From Nocardioides litoris (GTDB lineage: Bacteria; Actinomycetota; Actinomycetes; Propionibacteriales; Nocardioidaceae), in contig NZ_VDMR01000001.1 in the NCBI RefSeq assembly GCF_006346315.1, positions 310,001 through 374,000 of the forward strand: 64,000 bases of DNA, read 5' to 3'. How positions within the stretch are numbered: position 1 is the first letter of the stretch; the number at the start of each line of letters is the position of its first letter. The notes beneath the pieces were generated by a model. It made no database searches, had not been told where the DNA came from, and saw only the letters and a program-made list of their open reading frames with translations. Below are positions 25,669-36,017 of this stretch, in pieces. The position numbers were made by a program, and so were the translations under genes.

Positions 25669-26364
25669 TCAGGTGGCGCAGACGTCGCCGTCGCAGCCGG
25701 GGGCGCCGTCCGGGCTCACCATCGTGAGCGGGGCGCGCTCGGCCCAGGCCTGCTCGAGCACCTGCGCGAAGACCTCGGTCGGCTGGGCGCCGCTGATGCC
25801 GTAGCGGCCGTCGACGACGAAGAACGGCACACCGGTCGCGCCGTGTGCCGCGGCCTGGGCGACGTCGGCCGCGACCTCGTCGGCGTGGGCGGCGGAGGAC
25901 AGCACGGCCCGGGCCTCGTCGGCGTCGAGGCCGACGGAGGTCGCGACGTCGACGAGGACGTCGTGGTCACCGACGTTGCGCGCCTCGACGAAGTAGGCGT
26001 GCAGCAGTGCCTCCTCGAGCTCCCCGCGCCGCTCGCCCGCCGCGTGCAGGAGCCGGTGGGCGTCGACGGTGTTGACGTGGAGCGCCTCGCCGTGGCGGCT
26101 GAAGTCGAGGCCGACCTCGGCCGCGACCTGCTGCACCTGGGCGACCATCTGCGCGCCCGCCTCCGGGCCGCCGCCGTACCGCCGGCCGAGGAGCTCGGCG
26201 ACCTTCTCGGTCGGCTCGGTCGGGGCGGTGGGGTCGAGCTGGAACGAGCGCCACACGACCTCGACCTCGTCACGGTGCTCGAAGCCCTCGAGTGCCGCCT
26301 CCAGCCGGCGCTTGCCGATGTAGCACCAGGGGCAGACGACGTCGGACCAGATCTCGATGCGCAC
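25669..26364 (-). CDS. DsbA-family (FrnE-like) thiol oxidoreductase
   Basis: The 231-residue thioredoxin-fold protein has its redox motif close to the N-terminus (SDVVCPWCYIGKRRLE, CPWC) with no signal peptide, then WRSFQLDP, the long helical insert and a late GVPFFVVDGRYGISGAQP (cis-Pro region). This is the FrnE/2-hydroxychromene isomerase-like branch, which acts in the cytoplasm on thiols or as a GSH/mycothiol-linked oxidoreductase or isomerase. It ends with two cysteines (PGCDGDVCAT). It lies 6 nt after the small membrane protein gene and is likely co-transcribed. Confidence 0.85.
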   Translation of the reverse strand: MRIEIWSDVVCPWCYIGKRRLEAALEGFEHRDEVEVVWRSFQLDPTAPTEPTEKVAELLGRRYGGGPEAGAQMVAQVQQVAAEVGLDFSRHGEALHVNTVDAHRLLHAAGERRGELEEALLHAYFVEARNVGDHDVLVDVATSVGLDADEARAVLSSAAHADEVAADVAQAAAHGATGVPFFVVDGRYGISGAQPTEVFAQVLEQAWAERAPLTMVSPDGAPGCDGDVCAT

Positions 26365-26370
26365 GCGGGG

Positions 26371-26775
26371 TCAACCCGCGTCGGGCGCGCCGTGTTCCCG
26401 TCGTCGGTGGGCGAGCGCGGCCAGGACGAGGGAGGCCGCCACCAGCCCGACCGCCAGGGCCTGGGCCCAGGCCAGCTCGGTCGCCCACCCGCGGTCGACG
26501 ATGAAGCCGGGCAGGTCGGTCCAGGCCTCGATGAGGACGTTCGAGCCGGGGTCGTCGACGGAGGCGCCGCTGGAGCGCCGGCGCACCAGCACGGCGTCGA
26601 CCAGCACCGTCACCGCGACGCCGGCCCCGAGCACGCCGCCGGCCAGCCCGAGGAGGCCCCACGTGCGGCGCACGGCGAGCAGGCCGGCGCCGACCACCAC
26701 GAGCCAGACGACGACCTGGGCGACGAGCGCGGGCAGGCCGGGTCCGTCGAAGCCGAGGTAGAGGGAGGACTCCAC
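26371..26775 (-). CDS. Small membrane protein, unknown
   Basis: The 134-residue protein shows about three membrane segments (residues 15-34, 42-62 and about 104-124) and one soluble loop of about 35 residues (RRRSSGASVDDPGSNVLIEAW) that is probably extracytoplasmic. The start GTG is 14 nt downstream of the typA stop and the DsbA-like gene follows after 6 nt, so it is probably part of a typA operon. No family is recognised. Confidence 0.65.
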   Translation of the reverse strand: MESSLYLGFDGPGLPALVAQVVVWLVVVGAGLLAVRRTWGLLGLAGGVLGAGVAVTVLVDAVLVRRRSSGASVDDPGSNVLIEAWTDLPGFIVDRGWATELAWAQALAVGLVAASLVLAALAHRRREHGAPDAG

Positions 26776-26789
26776 GGGTCAGCGCACCG

Positions 26790-28679
<1,890 letters not shown>

Positions 28680-28757
28680 GCGGGTACGGCGTCCTGTCGG
28701 GTCGGCGGCGCGCGCAGCTCGCGCGCGGTGCGGTCGGGCGGCCCGAGGGCCTTGTCG

Positions 28758-28763
28758 AGTCTA
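28758..28763 (-). promoter_or_regulatory. Candidate -10 hexamer TAGACT of typA
   Basis: TAGACT on the minus strand gives a leader of about 70 nt before the typA ATG, with an AGGAC ribosome-binding site in it. Confidence 0.4.
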
Positions 28764-28840
28764 GGTCCGGGGGTGCGCCGGGGCCGATTCGTGGCGGGCG
28801 TGACGGTGCTCGCCCGTTCCCTTGCGTCGGTGGTCGGGGG

Positions 28841-28846
28841 TAGGAA
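28841..28846 (+). promoter_or_regulatory. -10-like TAGGAA, candidate leaderless promoter
   Basis: TAGGAA lies 6 nt before the ATG at 28853; the last base deviates from TANNNT but the spacing is exact. Confidence 0.4.
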
Positions 28847-28852
28847 GAGGGC

Positions 28853-30181
28853 ATGTCTCGGACCGCCTGCTTCCTCCCCCCGCACCTGCTGCGCCGCCTG
28901 GCCGAGCTCGACCCGGCCGCGGCGACCACCCTGGTCACCGACGACGCGATCCGCGCGGCCCGCGCCGCCGTCCCGCCCACGGTGCTGGCGCCCGTGCGGG
29001 CGGCCGACGCCCCGGCCTGGACCGTCCACGACGCGGGCGGCGAGCAGGAGCTGCCGGGCCGGCCGGTGCGGTCCGCGGGGGAGCGGGCCACCGGTGACGT
29101 CGCGGTCGACGAGGCCGCCGACGGGGTGGCGGCGTCGCTGGCGCTGCTGGCCGAGGTGTTCGGCCGCGACTCCTTCGACGGCGCCGGGGCGCCGGTGCTG
29201 GCCACCGTCCACTTCGGCCAGCGCTACGTCAACGCCTTCTGGGACGGCACCCAGCTCGTCTTCGGCGACGGCGACGGCGTGCTGTTCGACCGGTTCACCA
29301 AGCCCGTCGACGTCATCGGCCACGAGCTGGCCCACGCCCTCACCGAGCGCACGGCCGGCCTCGTCTACCGCGACCAGCCCGGCGCCCTCAACGAGTCGGT
29401 CTCCGACGTCTTCGCGGCCTGCCTCAAGCAGCGGCTGCTGGGCCAGACCGCGGCCGAGGCCGACTGGCTGGTCGGCGAGGGGCTGTTCCTGCCCGGCGTC
29501 CAGGCGCGGGCGCTGCGCGACATGCGCGCCCCGGGCACGGCGTACGACGACCCGCGGCTGGGGCAGGACCCCCAGGTCGGCCACCTCGACGACTACCTCG
29601 ACACCACCGACGACAACGGCGGGGTCCACCTCAACTCCGGCATCCCCAACCGGGCCTTCCACCTCGCCGCGGTGGCCATCGGCGGCCGCACGTGGGAGGG
29701 CGCCGGCCCCATCTGGTACGCCGCCCTCACCGGCGGGCAGGTCGGCCCCGAGACCGACTTCGCGGGCTTCGCCGCGGCCACCGTGGCCGCCGCGGGGGAG
29801 CACGCCGAGGCGGTGCGCGGGGCGTGGGCGGGCGTCGGCGTCACCGCCGGTGCCGCGCCGGCCGGCGCAGGCTCGTCGCAGCCGGCACCGGCCCCCGCGG
29901 CGTCCCGGGTGCGGGTCCGCCGGACGGGCGGCTTCATCGGCAGCGCGGTGGAGTCGGTCGTCGACCTCGACGCGGGCGGTCTCGACGCCGAGACGGCGGG
30001 CGAGCTCCGCGAGCTCGTGGGACGCGTCGGCGCGCTCCCGGCGTCGCCGCGCAGCAACCACCCCGACGCGTTCAGCTACGAGATCGAGCTCGGCGGCCGG
30101 TCCGGTCGGCTGGCCGAGAGCGACCTCGACCCCGACCTCCGCCGCATCGTCGACCTGGTGCTGCGCAACGGACAGGTCTAG
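28853..30181 (+). CDS. Protealysin-like M4 metallopeptidase fused to an emfourin-type domain
   Basis: The 442-residue protein has no signal peptide. It begins with a short protealysin-type propeptide (CFLPPHLLRRLAEL), then the thermolysin-like catalytic domain with HELAHALTE (zinc His and catalytic Glu, about residue 160), the third ligand Glu in GALNESVSDVF and the active-site His in GVHLNSGIPNRAF. After a Pro/Ala linker at about residue 340 follows a 95-residue domain (VRVRRTGGFIGSAVE, SNHPDAFSYEIEL, DLDPDLRRIVDLVL) that resembles emfourin, the proteinaceous inhibitor usually encoded by a separate gene beside protealysin. Fusion in cis would let the enzyme carry its own inhibitor. The peptidase call is firm; the emfourin assignment is from memory of the family pattern. 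Confidence 0.85.
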   Translation: MSRTACFLPPHLLRRLAELDPAAATTLVTDDAIRAARAAVPPTVLAPVRAADAPAWTVHDAGGEQELPGRPVRSAGERATGDVAVDEAADGVAASLALLAEVFGRDSFDGAGAPVLATVHFGQRYVNAFWDGTQLVFGDGDGVLFDRFTKPVDVIGHELAHALTERTAGLVYRDQPGALNESVSDVFAACLKQRLLGQTAAEADWLVGEGLFLPGVQARALRDMRAPGTAYDDPRLGQDPQVGHLDDYLDTTDDNGGVHLNSGIPNRAFHLAAVAIGGRTWEGAGPIWYAALTGGQVGPETDFAGFAAATVAAAGEHAEAVRGAWAGVGVTAGAAPAGAGSSQPAPAPAASRVRVRRTGGFIGSAVESVVDLDAGGLDAETAGELRELVGRVGALPASPRSNHPDAFSYEIELGGRSGRLAESDLDPDLRRIVDLVLRNGQV

Positions 30182-30290
30182 GTCGGCCCGGGGGAGGGGT
30201 GACCTGGCGACCTCCCGTGGTGCGGGAACGGTCGCTGGCTCACCGCCACCCGGAGCCGAGCCCTGGTCAGCGGGCGGCCGACCGGTTCGG

Positions 30291-30980
30291 TCAGCCCAGG
30301 GCGCGGTCGAGCGCGGCCTCGACGTGCAGCGTGGTGGCGGGCAGGACGGGGAGGTCGACGTCGGACTGCCCGATGAGCAGCTCGATCTCGGTGCAGCCGA
30401 GCAGCACGCCCTCGGCGCCCCGGTCCCACAGCCCGTCGATCACGTCGACGACGCGGCGGCGGGTGCGGTCGAGCACGTGGCCGTGCACCAGCTCCTCGTA
30501 GATCGCAGTGTTGATCCAGTCGTGGTCGGCCGGGTCAGGCACGACCGTCTCCAGGCCGCGGCCCGCGAAGTGCTCGGCCAGGAACCCGTCGGCCATCGAC
30601 ACGGTGGTGCCGACGACGCCCACGGTGCCGAGCCCGGCCGCCTTGGCCGCGTCGGCCACGACGTCACCGAGGTGCAGCAGCGGGATGTCGACCGCCTCGG
30701 CCACCTGGTCGGCGACCTTGTGGAACGTCGTGGTGCACAGCAGCAGGAAGTCGGCGCCGCCGCGCTCGACGCTGCGGGCCGCGTCGGCGAGCAGGGTGCC
30801 GATCTGGTCCCAGCGCGCCGCCTCCTCCATCGCGGTCAGCTCGGCGAAGTCGACGGTGCTCATCACCAGCTGCGGCGAGGCGAGGCCGCCCCGGCGGGCG
30901 CGCGTCCCGACGTTGAGGGCGCGGTAGTAGGCCGCGCTCGACTCCCAGCTCATGCCCCCGACGAGGCCGATCGTCTGCAT
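30291..30980 (-). CDS. Aspartate/glutamate racemase-family protein
   Basis: The 229-residue protein starts QTIGLVGGMSWESSAAYYR, the signature of the aspartate/glutamate racemase superfamily, with the two catalytic cysteines in LLCTTTFHKV and LLGCTEIELL. The first motif reads CTTT where many racemases have CNTA/CNTM. It would invert the alpha carbon of an acidic amino acid or related compound without cofactor in the cytoplasm. The ATG at 30980 is 6 nt after a TAACCT hexamer. The gene is followed by the end of the M4 gene on the other strand. Confidence 0.85.
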   Translation of the reverse strand: MQTIGLVGGMSWESSAAYYRALNVGTRARRGGLASPQLVMSTVDFAELTAMEEAARWDQIGTLLADAARSVERGGADFLLLCTTTFHKVADQVAEAVDIPLLHLGDVVADAAKAAGLGTVGVVGTTVSMADGFLAEHFAGRGLETVVPDPADHDWINTAIYEELVHGHVLDRTRRRVVDVIDGLWDRGAEGVLLGCTEIELLIGQSDVDLPVLPATTLHVEAALDRALG

Positions 30981-30986
30981 GACGCG

Positions 30987-30992
30987 AGGTTA
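30987..30992 (-). promoter_or_regulatory. -10 hexamer TAACCT, leaderless promoter
   Basis: TAACCT on the minus strand lies 6 nt before the ATG of the racemase gene. Confidence 0.6.
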
Positions 30993-31029
30993 TCGAGGAC
31001 GGAGCCGGGTGCCCGACCGCGGCCGGGGA

Positions 31030-31071
31030 GTGGTCTCGAGACGGGCCGCCACGCGGCCCTCCTCGACCACC
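31030..31071. repeat. Palindromic intergenic repeat, copy B (GTGGTCTCGAGAC family)
   Basis: Same orientation as copy A at 10989: GTGGTCTCGAGACGGGC, an inner inverted pair GGCCGC/GCGGCC, then CTCCTCGACCACC. It faces copy C (31130-31167) in inverted orientation across 58 nt. Confidence 0.8.
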
Positions 31072-31092
31072 GTGTGGCCCGGTCGCGCCGCC

Positions 31093-31109
31093 GCCGGGAG
31101 GACCAGCGT
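31093..31109. repeat. 17-bp direct repeat, first copy
   Basis: GCCGGGAGGACCAGCGT occurs here and again, identical, at 31177-31193, where it runs up to the stop codon of the SDR gene. The two copies flank repeat copy C. Confidence 0.7.
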
Positions 31110-31129
31110 GGTGGGACCCGGTAGTCCAC

Positions 31130-31167
31130 GGTGGTCGAGGAGGGACGAAGTCCCGTCTCGAGACCAC
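31130..31167. repeat. Palindromic intergenic repeat, copy C, inverted
   Basis: Reverse orientation of the same family: GGTGGTCGAGGAGGGAC, a short inner hairpin (GGGAC-GAA-GTCCC), then GTCTCGAGACCAC. The inner stem sequence differs from copies A and B but pairs with itself. Confidence 0.8.
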
Positions 31168-31176
31168 GCGACCGCA

Positions 31177-31193
31177 GCCGGGAGGACCAGCGT
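31177..31193. repeat. 17-bp direct repeat, second copy
   Basis: Identical to 31093-31109; ends at the stop codon of the SDR gene on the minus strand. Confidence 0.7.
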
Positions 31194-31951
31194 CAGCCCT
31201 GGCGGTGGACCTTGTGCTGGGCGGCCTGCGCCCGCGGCCTGATGACCATCTCGTCGACGTTGACGTGCCGGGGGCGGGTGACCATCCACCCGATCGCGTC
31301 GGCGACGTCCTCGGCGACGAGGGGCTCGGCGACGCCGGCGTACACCGCGTCGGCCTTGTCCTGGTCACCGTTGAAGCGGACCAGGGAGAACTCGTCGGTC
31401 TTGACCATGCCGGGGGCGATCTCGGTGACCCGCACGGGCTGGTCCCACAGCTCCAGGCGCAGCGTCTCGGTGACGACCTGCGTGCCGTGCTTGGCCGCGG
31501 TGTAGCCGGCGCCGCCCTCGTAGGCGATGCGACCGGCGGTGGAGCCGACGTTGCAGATGATCCCGGCCTGGTCCTCGGCGCGCAGCAGGGCGGGCAGGAG
31601 GGCGCGGGTGACCTGCACCATCCCGATGACGTTGACCTCGTACATCCGGCGCCACTCCTCGGCGTCGGCCTGGGCGACGGGCGCGGAGCCGAAGGCACCG
31701 CCCGCGTTGTTGACCAGCACCTCCAGCCGGTCGTCGAAGCGGTCGCGCACGAGCGCCGCCAGGTCGGCCACCGACGCGGCGTCGGTGACGTCGAGGGTGG
31801 CCGCCGTGCCACCGATCTCGGCGGCGAGCGCCTCCACCCGGTCGGTGCGCCGCGCGGCGCAGACGACGTGGAACCCCGCCTCGGCGAGGGTGCGGGCGGT
31901 GGCGGCGCCGATGCCGCTGCTGGCTCCGGTGACGATCGCGGTCCTGGTCAT
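31193..31951 (-). CDS. Short-chain dehydrogenase/reductase
   Basis: The 252-residue classical SDR has the cofactor motif VTGASSGIGAATA, NNAGG in the fourth strand, the catalytic Ser region ICNVGSTAGR and Tyr-x-x-x-Lys as YTAAKHG. It oxidises or reduces an alcohol/carbonyl with NAD(P)H; an Arg in AARRTDR after the second strand suggests NADP(H). The ATG at 31951 gives the normal family length; a GATGAT hexamer 6 nt upstream is a weak leaderless -10. The substrate is unknown. It is divergent from the small membrane protein gene at 32011. Confidence 0.88.
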   Translation of the reverse strand: MTRTAIVTGASSGIGAATARTLAEAGFHVVCAARRTDRVEALAAEIGGTAATLDVTDAASVADLAALVRDRFDDRLEVLVNNAGGAFGSAPVAQADAEEWRRMYEVNVIGMVQVTRALLPALLRAEDQAGIICNVGSTAGRIAYEGGAGYTAAKHGTQVVTETLRLELWDQPVRVTEIAPGMVKTDEFSLVRFNGDQDKADAVYAGVAEPLVAEDVADAIGWMVTRPRHVNVDEMVIRPRAQAAQHKVHRQG

Positions 31952-32010
31952 GCCGTGATCATCGCGCGGCTGGCACACTGGTCCGCCGTCGGGTCGCGCA
32001 GGAAGGATCT

Positions 32011-32427
32011 GTGCGCAAGGGGGTCTCGGTGCGCCAGCTCGCCCTCGGTGCTGCCCTCGTGGGCGGCATCGCCCTGGTCGCCCACCTGTACGTCGACAGC
32101 GCCGCCCTCGCCTGGGGCGGCCGCGGTCTCCTCGCGGTCGCCGTGGCCCTGGCCGGCGCCACGCTCGGCCGCCAGGCGTGGCTCCAGGCCGTCTGCGCGG
32201 CCGGCGCGGTCGCGCTCGCGGGGTCGCTGCACCTGCTGCTCATCGACCTCGGGCCGCGGATGCAGGTCGAGGCGGTGGTCGGCGGCCTGGCCACGCTGGT
32301 CGTCGGGGTGCTCGTGATGCGCCCGACCCCCGCGCGCCCGACCGCGCCTCCGTCTCCGTCCCCGTCCCCGTCCTCGGCCCCGTCCCCGGCCCCGTCCCCG
32401 GCCCGCCCGGGGAATCACCGGCACTGA
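32011..32427 (+). CDS. Small membrane protein with Pro/Ser-rich tail
   Basis: The 138-residue protein has about four membrane segments (VRQLALGAALVGGIALVAH onward) and a C-terminal tail of Pro, Ser and Ala (SPSPSPSSAPSPAPSPA) that is probably cytoplasmic or wall-facing. An AGGAAGGA ribosome-binding site lies before the GTG, and CACACT at about 31974 may be its -10. It precedes mshA by 18 nt and may be co-transcribed with it. No family recognised. Confidence 0.65.
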   Translation: MRKGVSVRQLALGAALVGGIALVAHLYVDSAALAWGGRGLLAVAVALAGATLGRQAWLQAVCAAGAVALAGSLHLLLIDLGPRMQVEAVVGGLATLVVGVLVMRPTPARPTAPPSPSPSPSSAPSPAPSPARPGNHRH

Positions 32428-32445
32428 TCAGGCGTTGGGGCGGTC

Positions 32446-33729
32446 ATGGGTGCAGTGGGTTCCGGCGACGACGTGCGTCGGCTGGCGATGATCAGCCTGC
32501 ACACCTCGCCGCTCGACCAGCCCGGCACCGGTGACGCCGGCGGCATGAACGTCTACGTCGTCGAGCTGGCCCGCCGCCTGGCCGCGCGCGGGGTCGAGGT
32601 CGACGTCTTCACCCGCGCCACCCGCTCGAGCCAGGGCGCCGTCGTACCGCTGGCCGACGGGGTGTCGGTGCGCCACATCACCGCAGGCCCGTTCGAGGGC
32701 CTGACCAAGCACGAGCTGCCCGGCCAGCTGTGCGTCTTCGCCCGCGAGGTGCTGCGCACCGAGGCCGCGCTGCCGGTCGGCCACTACGACGCCGTCCACT
32801 CCCACTACTGGCTCTCCGGCCAGGTCGGCGCGCTGGCGCGCGACCGCTGGGGCGTGCCGCTGGTGCACAGCATGCACACCATGGCGAAGGTCAAGAACGC
32901 CGCGCTCGCCGTCGGCGACACCCCCGAGCCCGCCGCCCGCCTCATCGGCGAGGAGCAGGTGGTCGAGGCCGCCGACGTCCTGGTCGCCAACACCGACCTC
33001 GAGGCCAAGCAGCTCATCAACCTGTACGACGCCGAGCCGGCGCGCGTGGAGGTCGTGCACCCCGGGGTCGACCTGGCGGTGTTCGCCCCGCCGGCCGACG
33101 GGCCCGACGGGGCGCGGGCCGGGCTCGGCCTCGACCCCGACGCGGTCGTGCTGCTCTTCGCCGGGCGCATCCAGCCGCTCAAGGCGCCCGACGTGCTCGT
33201 GCGGGCCGTGGCCGTGCTGCTGGAGCAGGTGCCCGAGCTGCGCCCCCGCCTGGTCGTGCCGATCGTGGGTGGGCCCTCGGGCAGCGGCCTGGACCGGCCG
33301 ACCGCGCTCGCGGCGCTGGCGGCCGAGCTGGGCGTCGACGACGTGGTGCGGTTCGTGCCGCCGGTGACCCAGTCCGAGCTGGCCCGCTGGTACGCCGCGG
33401 CCACGCTGGTCGCTGTGCCGTCGCACAACGAGTCCTTCGGCCTGGTCGCCGTCGAGGCCCAGGCCTGCGGCACGCCCGTGGTCGCCGCGGCGGTCGGCGG
33501 GCTCACCACCGTCGTCGGCGACGGGCGCAGCGGCCTGCTCGTCGAGGGCCACGACCCGCGCGACTGGGCCAGGGTGCTGCGCCGGGTCGTCACCGAGCCC
33601 GGCCTGCGCGACCGGCTCGCCGCCGGGGCCCGGGCCCAGGCCGCCTGCTTCTCCTGGGACGCCACCGCGGAGCAGGTGCTGGGGGTGTACCGGCGGGCCC
33701 GCAGCCGCATGCGAGAGTCCGTCGGGTGA
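32446..33729 (+). CDS. mshA: D-inositol-3-phosphate glycosyltransferase MshA
   Basis: The 427-residue GT4 enzyme transfers GlcNAc from UDP-GlcNAc to 1L-myo-inositol-1-phosphate, the first step of mycothiol synthesis. Diagnostic segments are [20 protein letters not shown] with [26 protein letters not shown], the donor-site [18 protein letters not shown] and HPGVDLAVF. Length and motif order match known MshA. A YbjN-domain gene follows with GTGA overlap, the same neighbour found in mycobacteria. The ATG at 32446 has only a weak GGGGCGG ribosome-binding site. Mycothiol restricts the organism to the Actinobacteria. Confidence 0.92.
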   Translation: MGAVGSGDDVRRLAMISLHTSPLDQPGTGDAGGMNVYVVELARRLAARGVEVDVFTRATRSSQGAVVPLADGVSVRHITAGPFEGLTKHELPGQLCVFAREVLRTEAALPVGHYDAVHSHYWLSGQVGALARDRWGVPLVHSMHTMAKVKNAALAVGDTPEPAARLIGEEQVVEAADVLVANTDLEAKQLINLYDAEPARVEVVHPGVDLAVFAPPADGPDGARAGLGLDPDAVVLLFAGRIQPLKAPDVLVRAVAVLLEQVPELRPRLVVPIVGGPSGSGLDRPTALAALAAELGVDDVVRFVPPVTQSELARWYAAATLVAVPSHNESFGLVAVEAQACGTPVVAAAVGGLTTVVGDGRSGLLVEGHDPRDWARVLRRVVTEPGLRDRLAAGARAQAACFSWDATAEQVLGVYRRARSRMRESVG

Positions 33730-34226
33730 CCGCACCCGCCGAGGTCGTCCGCGCCTGGCTCGACGACAACGACATCGCCCACGACGAGGTCGCCGAGGGG
33801 GTGTTCTCGTTCGCGCTGCCGGGGGAGCGCAAGCTGCAGACCCCCGTGCGGGTCGACGTCGGCGTGCACCAGGTCGGCATCCACGCCTTCGTGTGCCGCA
33901 AGCCCGACGAGAACCACGCCGGCGTCCACCACTGGCTGCTGCAGCGCAACCTGCGCACCTACGGCGTGGGGTTCGCCGTCGACCACCTCGGTGACATCTA
34001 CCTCGACGGCCGGCTGCCGATCCAGGTCGTCACGCCCGACGAGCTCGACCGGCTGCTCGGCGCCGTGCTGACCGTCGCCGACGAGTCCTTCAACACCCTG
34101 CTCGAGCTCGGCTTCGCCTCCGCCATCCGCAAGGAGTGGGAGTGGCGGCGCCTGCGCGGGGAGTCGACGGCCAACCTCGAGGCCTTCCGCGGCTGGCTGG
34201 AGACCGCCGACACCGACCCGTCGTAG
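33726..34226 (+). CDS. YbjN domain-containing protein
   Basis: The 166-residue protein matches the YbjN fold (related to type III secretion chaperones): [49 protein letters not shown] and [10 protein letters not shown]. No enzyme activity is known for this family; roles in stress and as binding protein have been suggested. The GTG start overlaps the mshA stop (GTGA), and this mshA-YbjN order is conserved in actinobacteria, which supports a functional link to mycothiol metabolism or simply co-expression. Confidence 0.88.
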   Translation: MTAPAEVVRAWLDDNDIAHDEVAEGVFSFALPGERKLQTPVRVDVGVHQVGIHAFVCRKPDENHAGVHHWLLQRNLRTYGVGFAVDHLGDIYLDGRLPIQVVTPDELDRLLGAVLTVADESFNTLLELGFASAIRKEWEWRRLRGESTANLEAFRGWLETADTDPS

Positions 34227-34257
34227 TCAGCACCGGTCGGCGACGGGTCGGCGACGG

Positions 34258-35577
34258 TCAGGCCGAACGGACCGTCGGGCAGCCCAGGAACTCCGCGGCG
34301 GGCACCGGCCGGCCGAGGTGGTAGCCCTGGCCCTGCTGGCAGCCCATCGAGCGCAGGTGGGCGGCCTCGACCGCGGTCTCGATGCCCTCGGCGACGATGG
34401 TGACGCCGAGGGTGGAGACCAGGTCGAGGACCGAGCGCACCAGCTCGAAGCCCGACGCCTCGCGCGCGACCCCGCTGATGAGCGACCGGTCGATCTTGAC
34501 GGTGTCGATCGGCAACCGGTGGAGGTGGGCGATCGTGGAGTAGCCGGTGCCGAAGTCGTCGATCCCGATGCCGACCCCGAGGCGGCGGAGCGCGAGCAGC
34601 GTCTCGCGGGCGGCCGGCTCGTCGGTCAGCGCCGCGGTCTCGGTGATCTCCAGCAACAGCGACGACGGGGCGACCCCCGAGCGGGCCAGGGCCGCCTCGA
34701 CGTGGTCGACGTACGACGGCTCGCGCAGCTCCAGCGGCGAGACGTTGACGTGCATCCGGAAGCCCGGTCGCACCTGGTCGCGCCAGGCGGCGGCCTGGGC
34801 GAGGGCCCGGCCGAGCACGAGGCGACCGAGGGGGACGATCAGCCCGGTGCGCTCGGCCGCCTCGACGGTGAGGACGGGGGAGACGGCCCCGCGCAGCGGG
34901 TGGGTCCAGCGCAGCAGCGCCTCGGCCCCGACGACGTGTCCGCCGGCCAGGTCGTGCACGGGCTGGAAGTGCAGGTCGAGCTGCTGGGGGTCGACGGTGA
35001 TGGCCTCGGCCAGGTCGCGCACCCGGGTCAGCTCGTCGGTGACCCCCAGGGCCGCGGCCTCGACGTGCCAGCGGGTGGCGCCCGGCGACTCGCGACCGGC
35101 CGCCACCACCGCGGCCCGCACGTCGCGCACGACCGCCCAGACCTCGTCGTCGGAGTCGCAGACCGCGGCGCCGACCGTGACCACCGGCCAGACGAGGTCG
35201 TGGGAGAGGCTGACCAGGCGGCGCAGGCCGGTGAGCAGGTCGTCGACCCGGGCCTGCACGTGGTCGCGCTCGACCACGACGGCGGCCAGGAACCCGCCGA
35301 GCGGCGAGGCGCGCAGCAGGCGCACCCGGAGGTCGTCGAACTGCAGGGCGCGCCGGGCGACCTCGGCGGTGACCATCTCGAGGGCGTGGGCCCCGTGCAC
35401 GTCGGCGATCTCGGCGGCGTTGCCGAGCGAGGCGGCGAGCAGGACCAGGGCGTTGCGGCTGTCGCTGTGCCCGGCCCGCAGGTCGGCGATGGTCGAGATG
35501 AGCGTCGACGTCGTCGGCAGGGTGGCGCCGTGCTGGTCCAGCCCGATGGCGAGCGAGGCCGGGGAGGGAGAGCTCAT
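34258..35577 (-). CDS. EAL-domain c-di-GMP phosphodiesterase with degenerate GGDEF-like N-terminus
   Basis: The 439-residue protein has an N-terminal region (about 1-180) that looks like a worn GGDEF domain without the GG(D/E)EF motif, followed by a full EAL domain. All catalytic and metal-binding positions appear intact: EALLRW (EAL), NVSPLEL, LEITETA, IDDFGTGYS, VKIDRS, VAEGIET and a late GQGYHLG. It should hydrolyse c-di-GMP to pGpG and so lower c-di-GMP in the cytoplasm. It is translationally coupled (ATGA) to the upstream receiver-domain gene, which suggests signal-controlled activity. Lower c-di-GMP would release the WhiG sigma factor from RsiG. Confidence 0.9.
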   Translation of the reverse strand: MSSPSPASLAIGLDQHGATLPTTSTLISTIADLRAGHSDSRNALVLLAASLGNAAEIADVHGAHALEMVTAEVARRALQFDDLRVRLLRASPLGGFLAAVVVERDHVQARVDDLLTGLRRLVSLSHDLVWPVVTVGAAVCDSDDEVWAVVRDVRAAVVAAGRESPGATRWHVEAAALGVTDELTRVRDLAEAITVDPQQLDLHFQPVHDLAGGHVVGAEALLRWTHPLRGAVSPVLTVEAAERTGLIVPLGRLVLGRALAQAAAWRDQVRPGFRMHVNVSPLELREPSYVDHVEAALARSGVAPSSLLLEITETAALTDEPAARETLLALRRLGVGIGIDDFGTGYSTIAHLHRLPIDTVKIDRSLISGVAREASGFELVRSVLDLVSTLGVTIVAEGIETAVEAAHLRSMGCQQGQGYHLGRPVPAAEFLGCPTVRSA

Positions 35578-36017
35578 GCGCCCAGCTCGACCCGGCCGAC
35601 CGACCACGGGACACCGGTCTCGCGGATGACGCCGAGCAGCACGTCGGGGGCGACGTGCTCGGCCAGGAACGCCGCCGCACCGAGGTGGTGCACCTCGCGG
35701 ATCTCCTCGTCGTCGACGCCGGCGGCGGTGTCGGCCACCACCACGACGGGCGTGCGCCGCATCCGCAGGTGGCCACGGACCGCGCGGAGCACGTCGATCC
35801 CGCTGCCCGAGGCCAGCCGCAGGTCGGTCACCACGACCGCCGGCAGCGGGTGCCGGTCGCGGTCGGCGTACGCGCCGCGGCCGAGGACATAGTCACGGGC
35901 GTCGTCGGCGTCCCGGCACGCGACGACGGGGTTGGACAGGTGGCCGCGGACGAGCGCGTCGCGCGTCGCCGCCAGACGGTCGGCGTCGTGGCCGACCACC
36001 AGGACCGGTGGATGCAT
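35574..36017 (-). CDS. Response-regulator receiver-like protein
   Basis: The 147-residue protein is a stand-alone receiver domain: VLVVGHDADR at the first strand (a His-Asp acidic pair instead of Asp-Asp), phospho-acceptor Asp in AVVVTDLRLASGSG and the Thr/Ser switch position in VVVVADTA. The conserved Lys of the last loop is absent (FLAEHVAP), so phosphorylation-driven switching may be altered. It has a GGAGG ribosome-binding site 9 nt before the ATG, and its stop overlaps the start of the EAL gene. It probably passes a signal to the EAL protein. The partner kinase is not in the window. Confidence 0.75.
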   Translation of the reverse strand: MHPPVLVVGHDADRLAATRDALVRGHLSNPVVACRDADDARDYVLGRGAYADRDRHPLPAVVVTDLRLASGSGIDVLRAVRGHLRMRRTPVVVVADTAAGVDDEEIREVHHLGAAAFLAEHVAPDVLLGVIRETGVPWSVGRVELGA

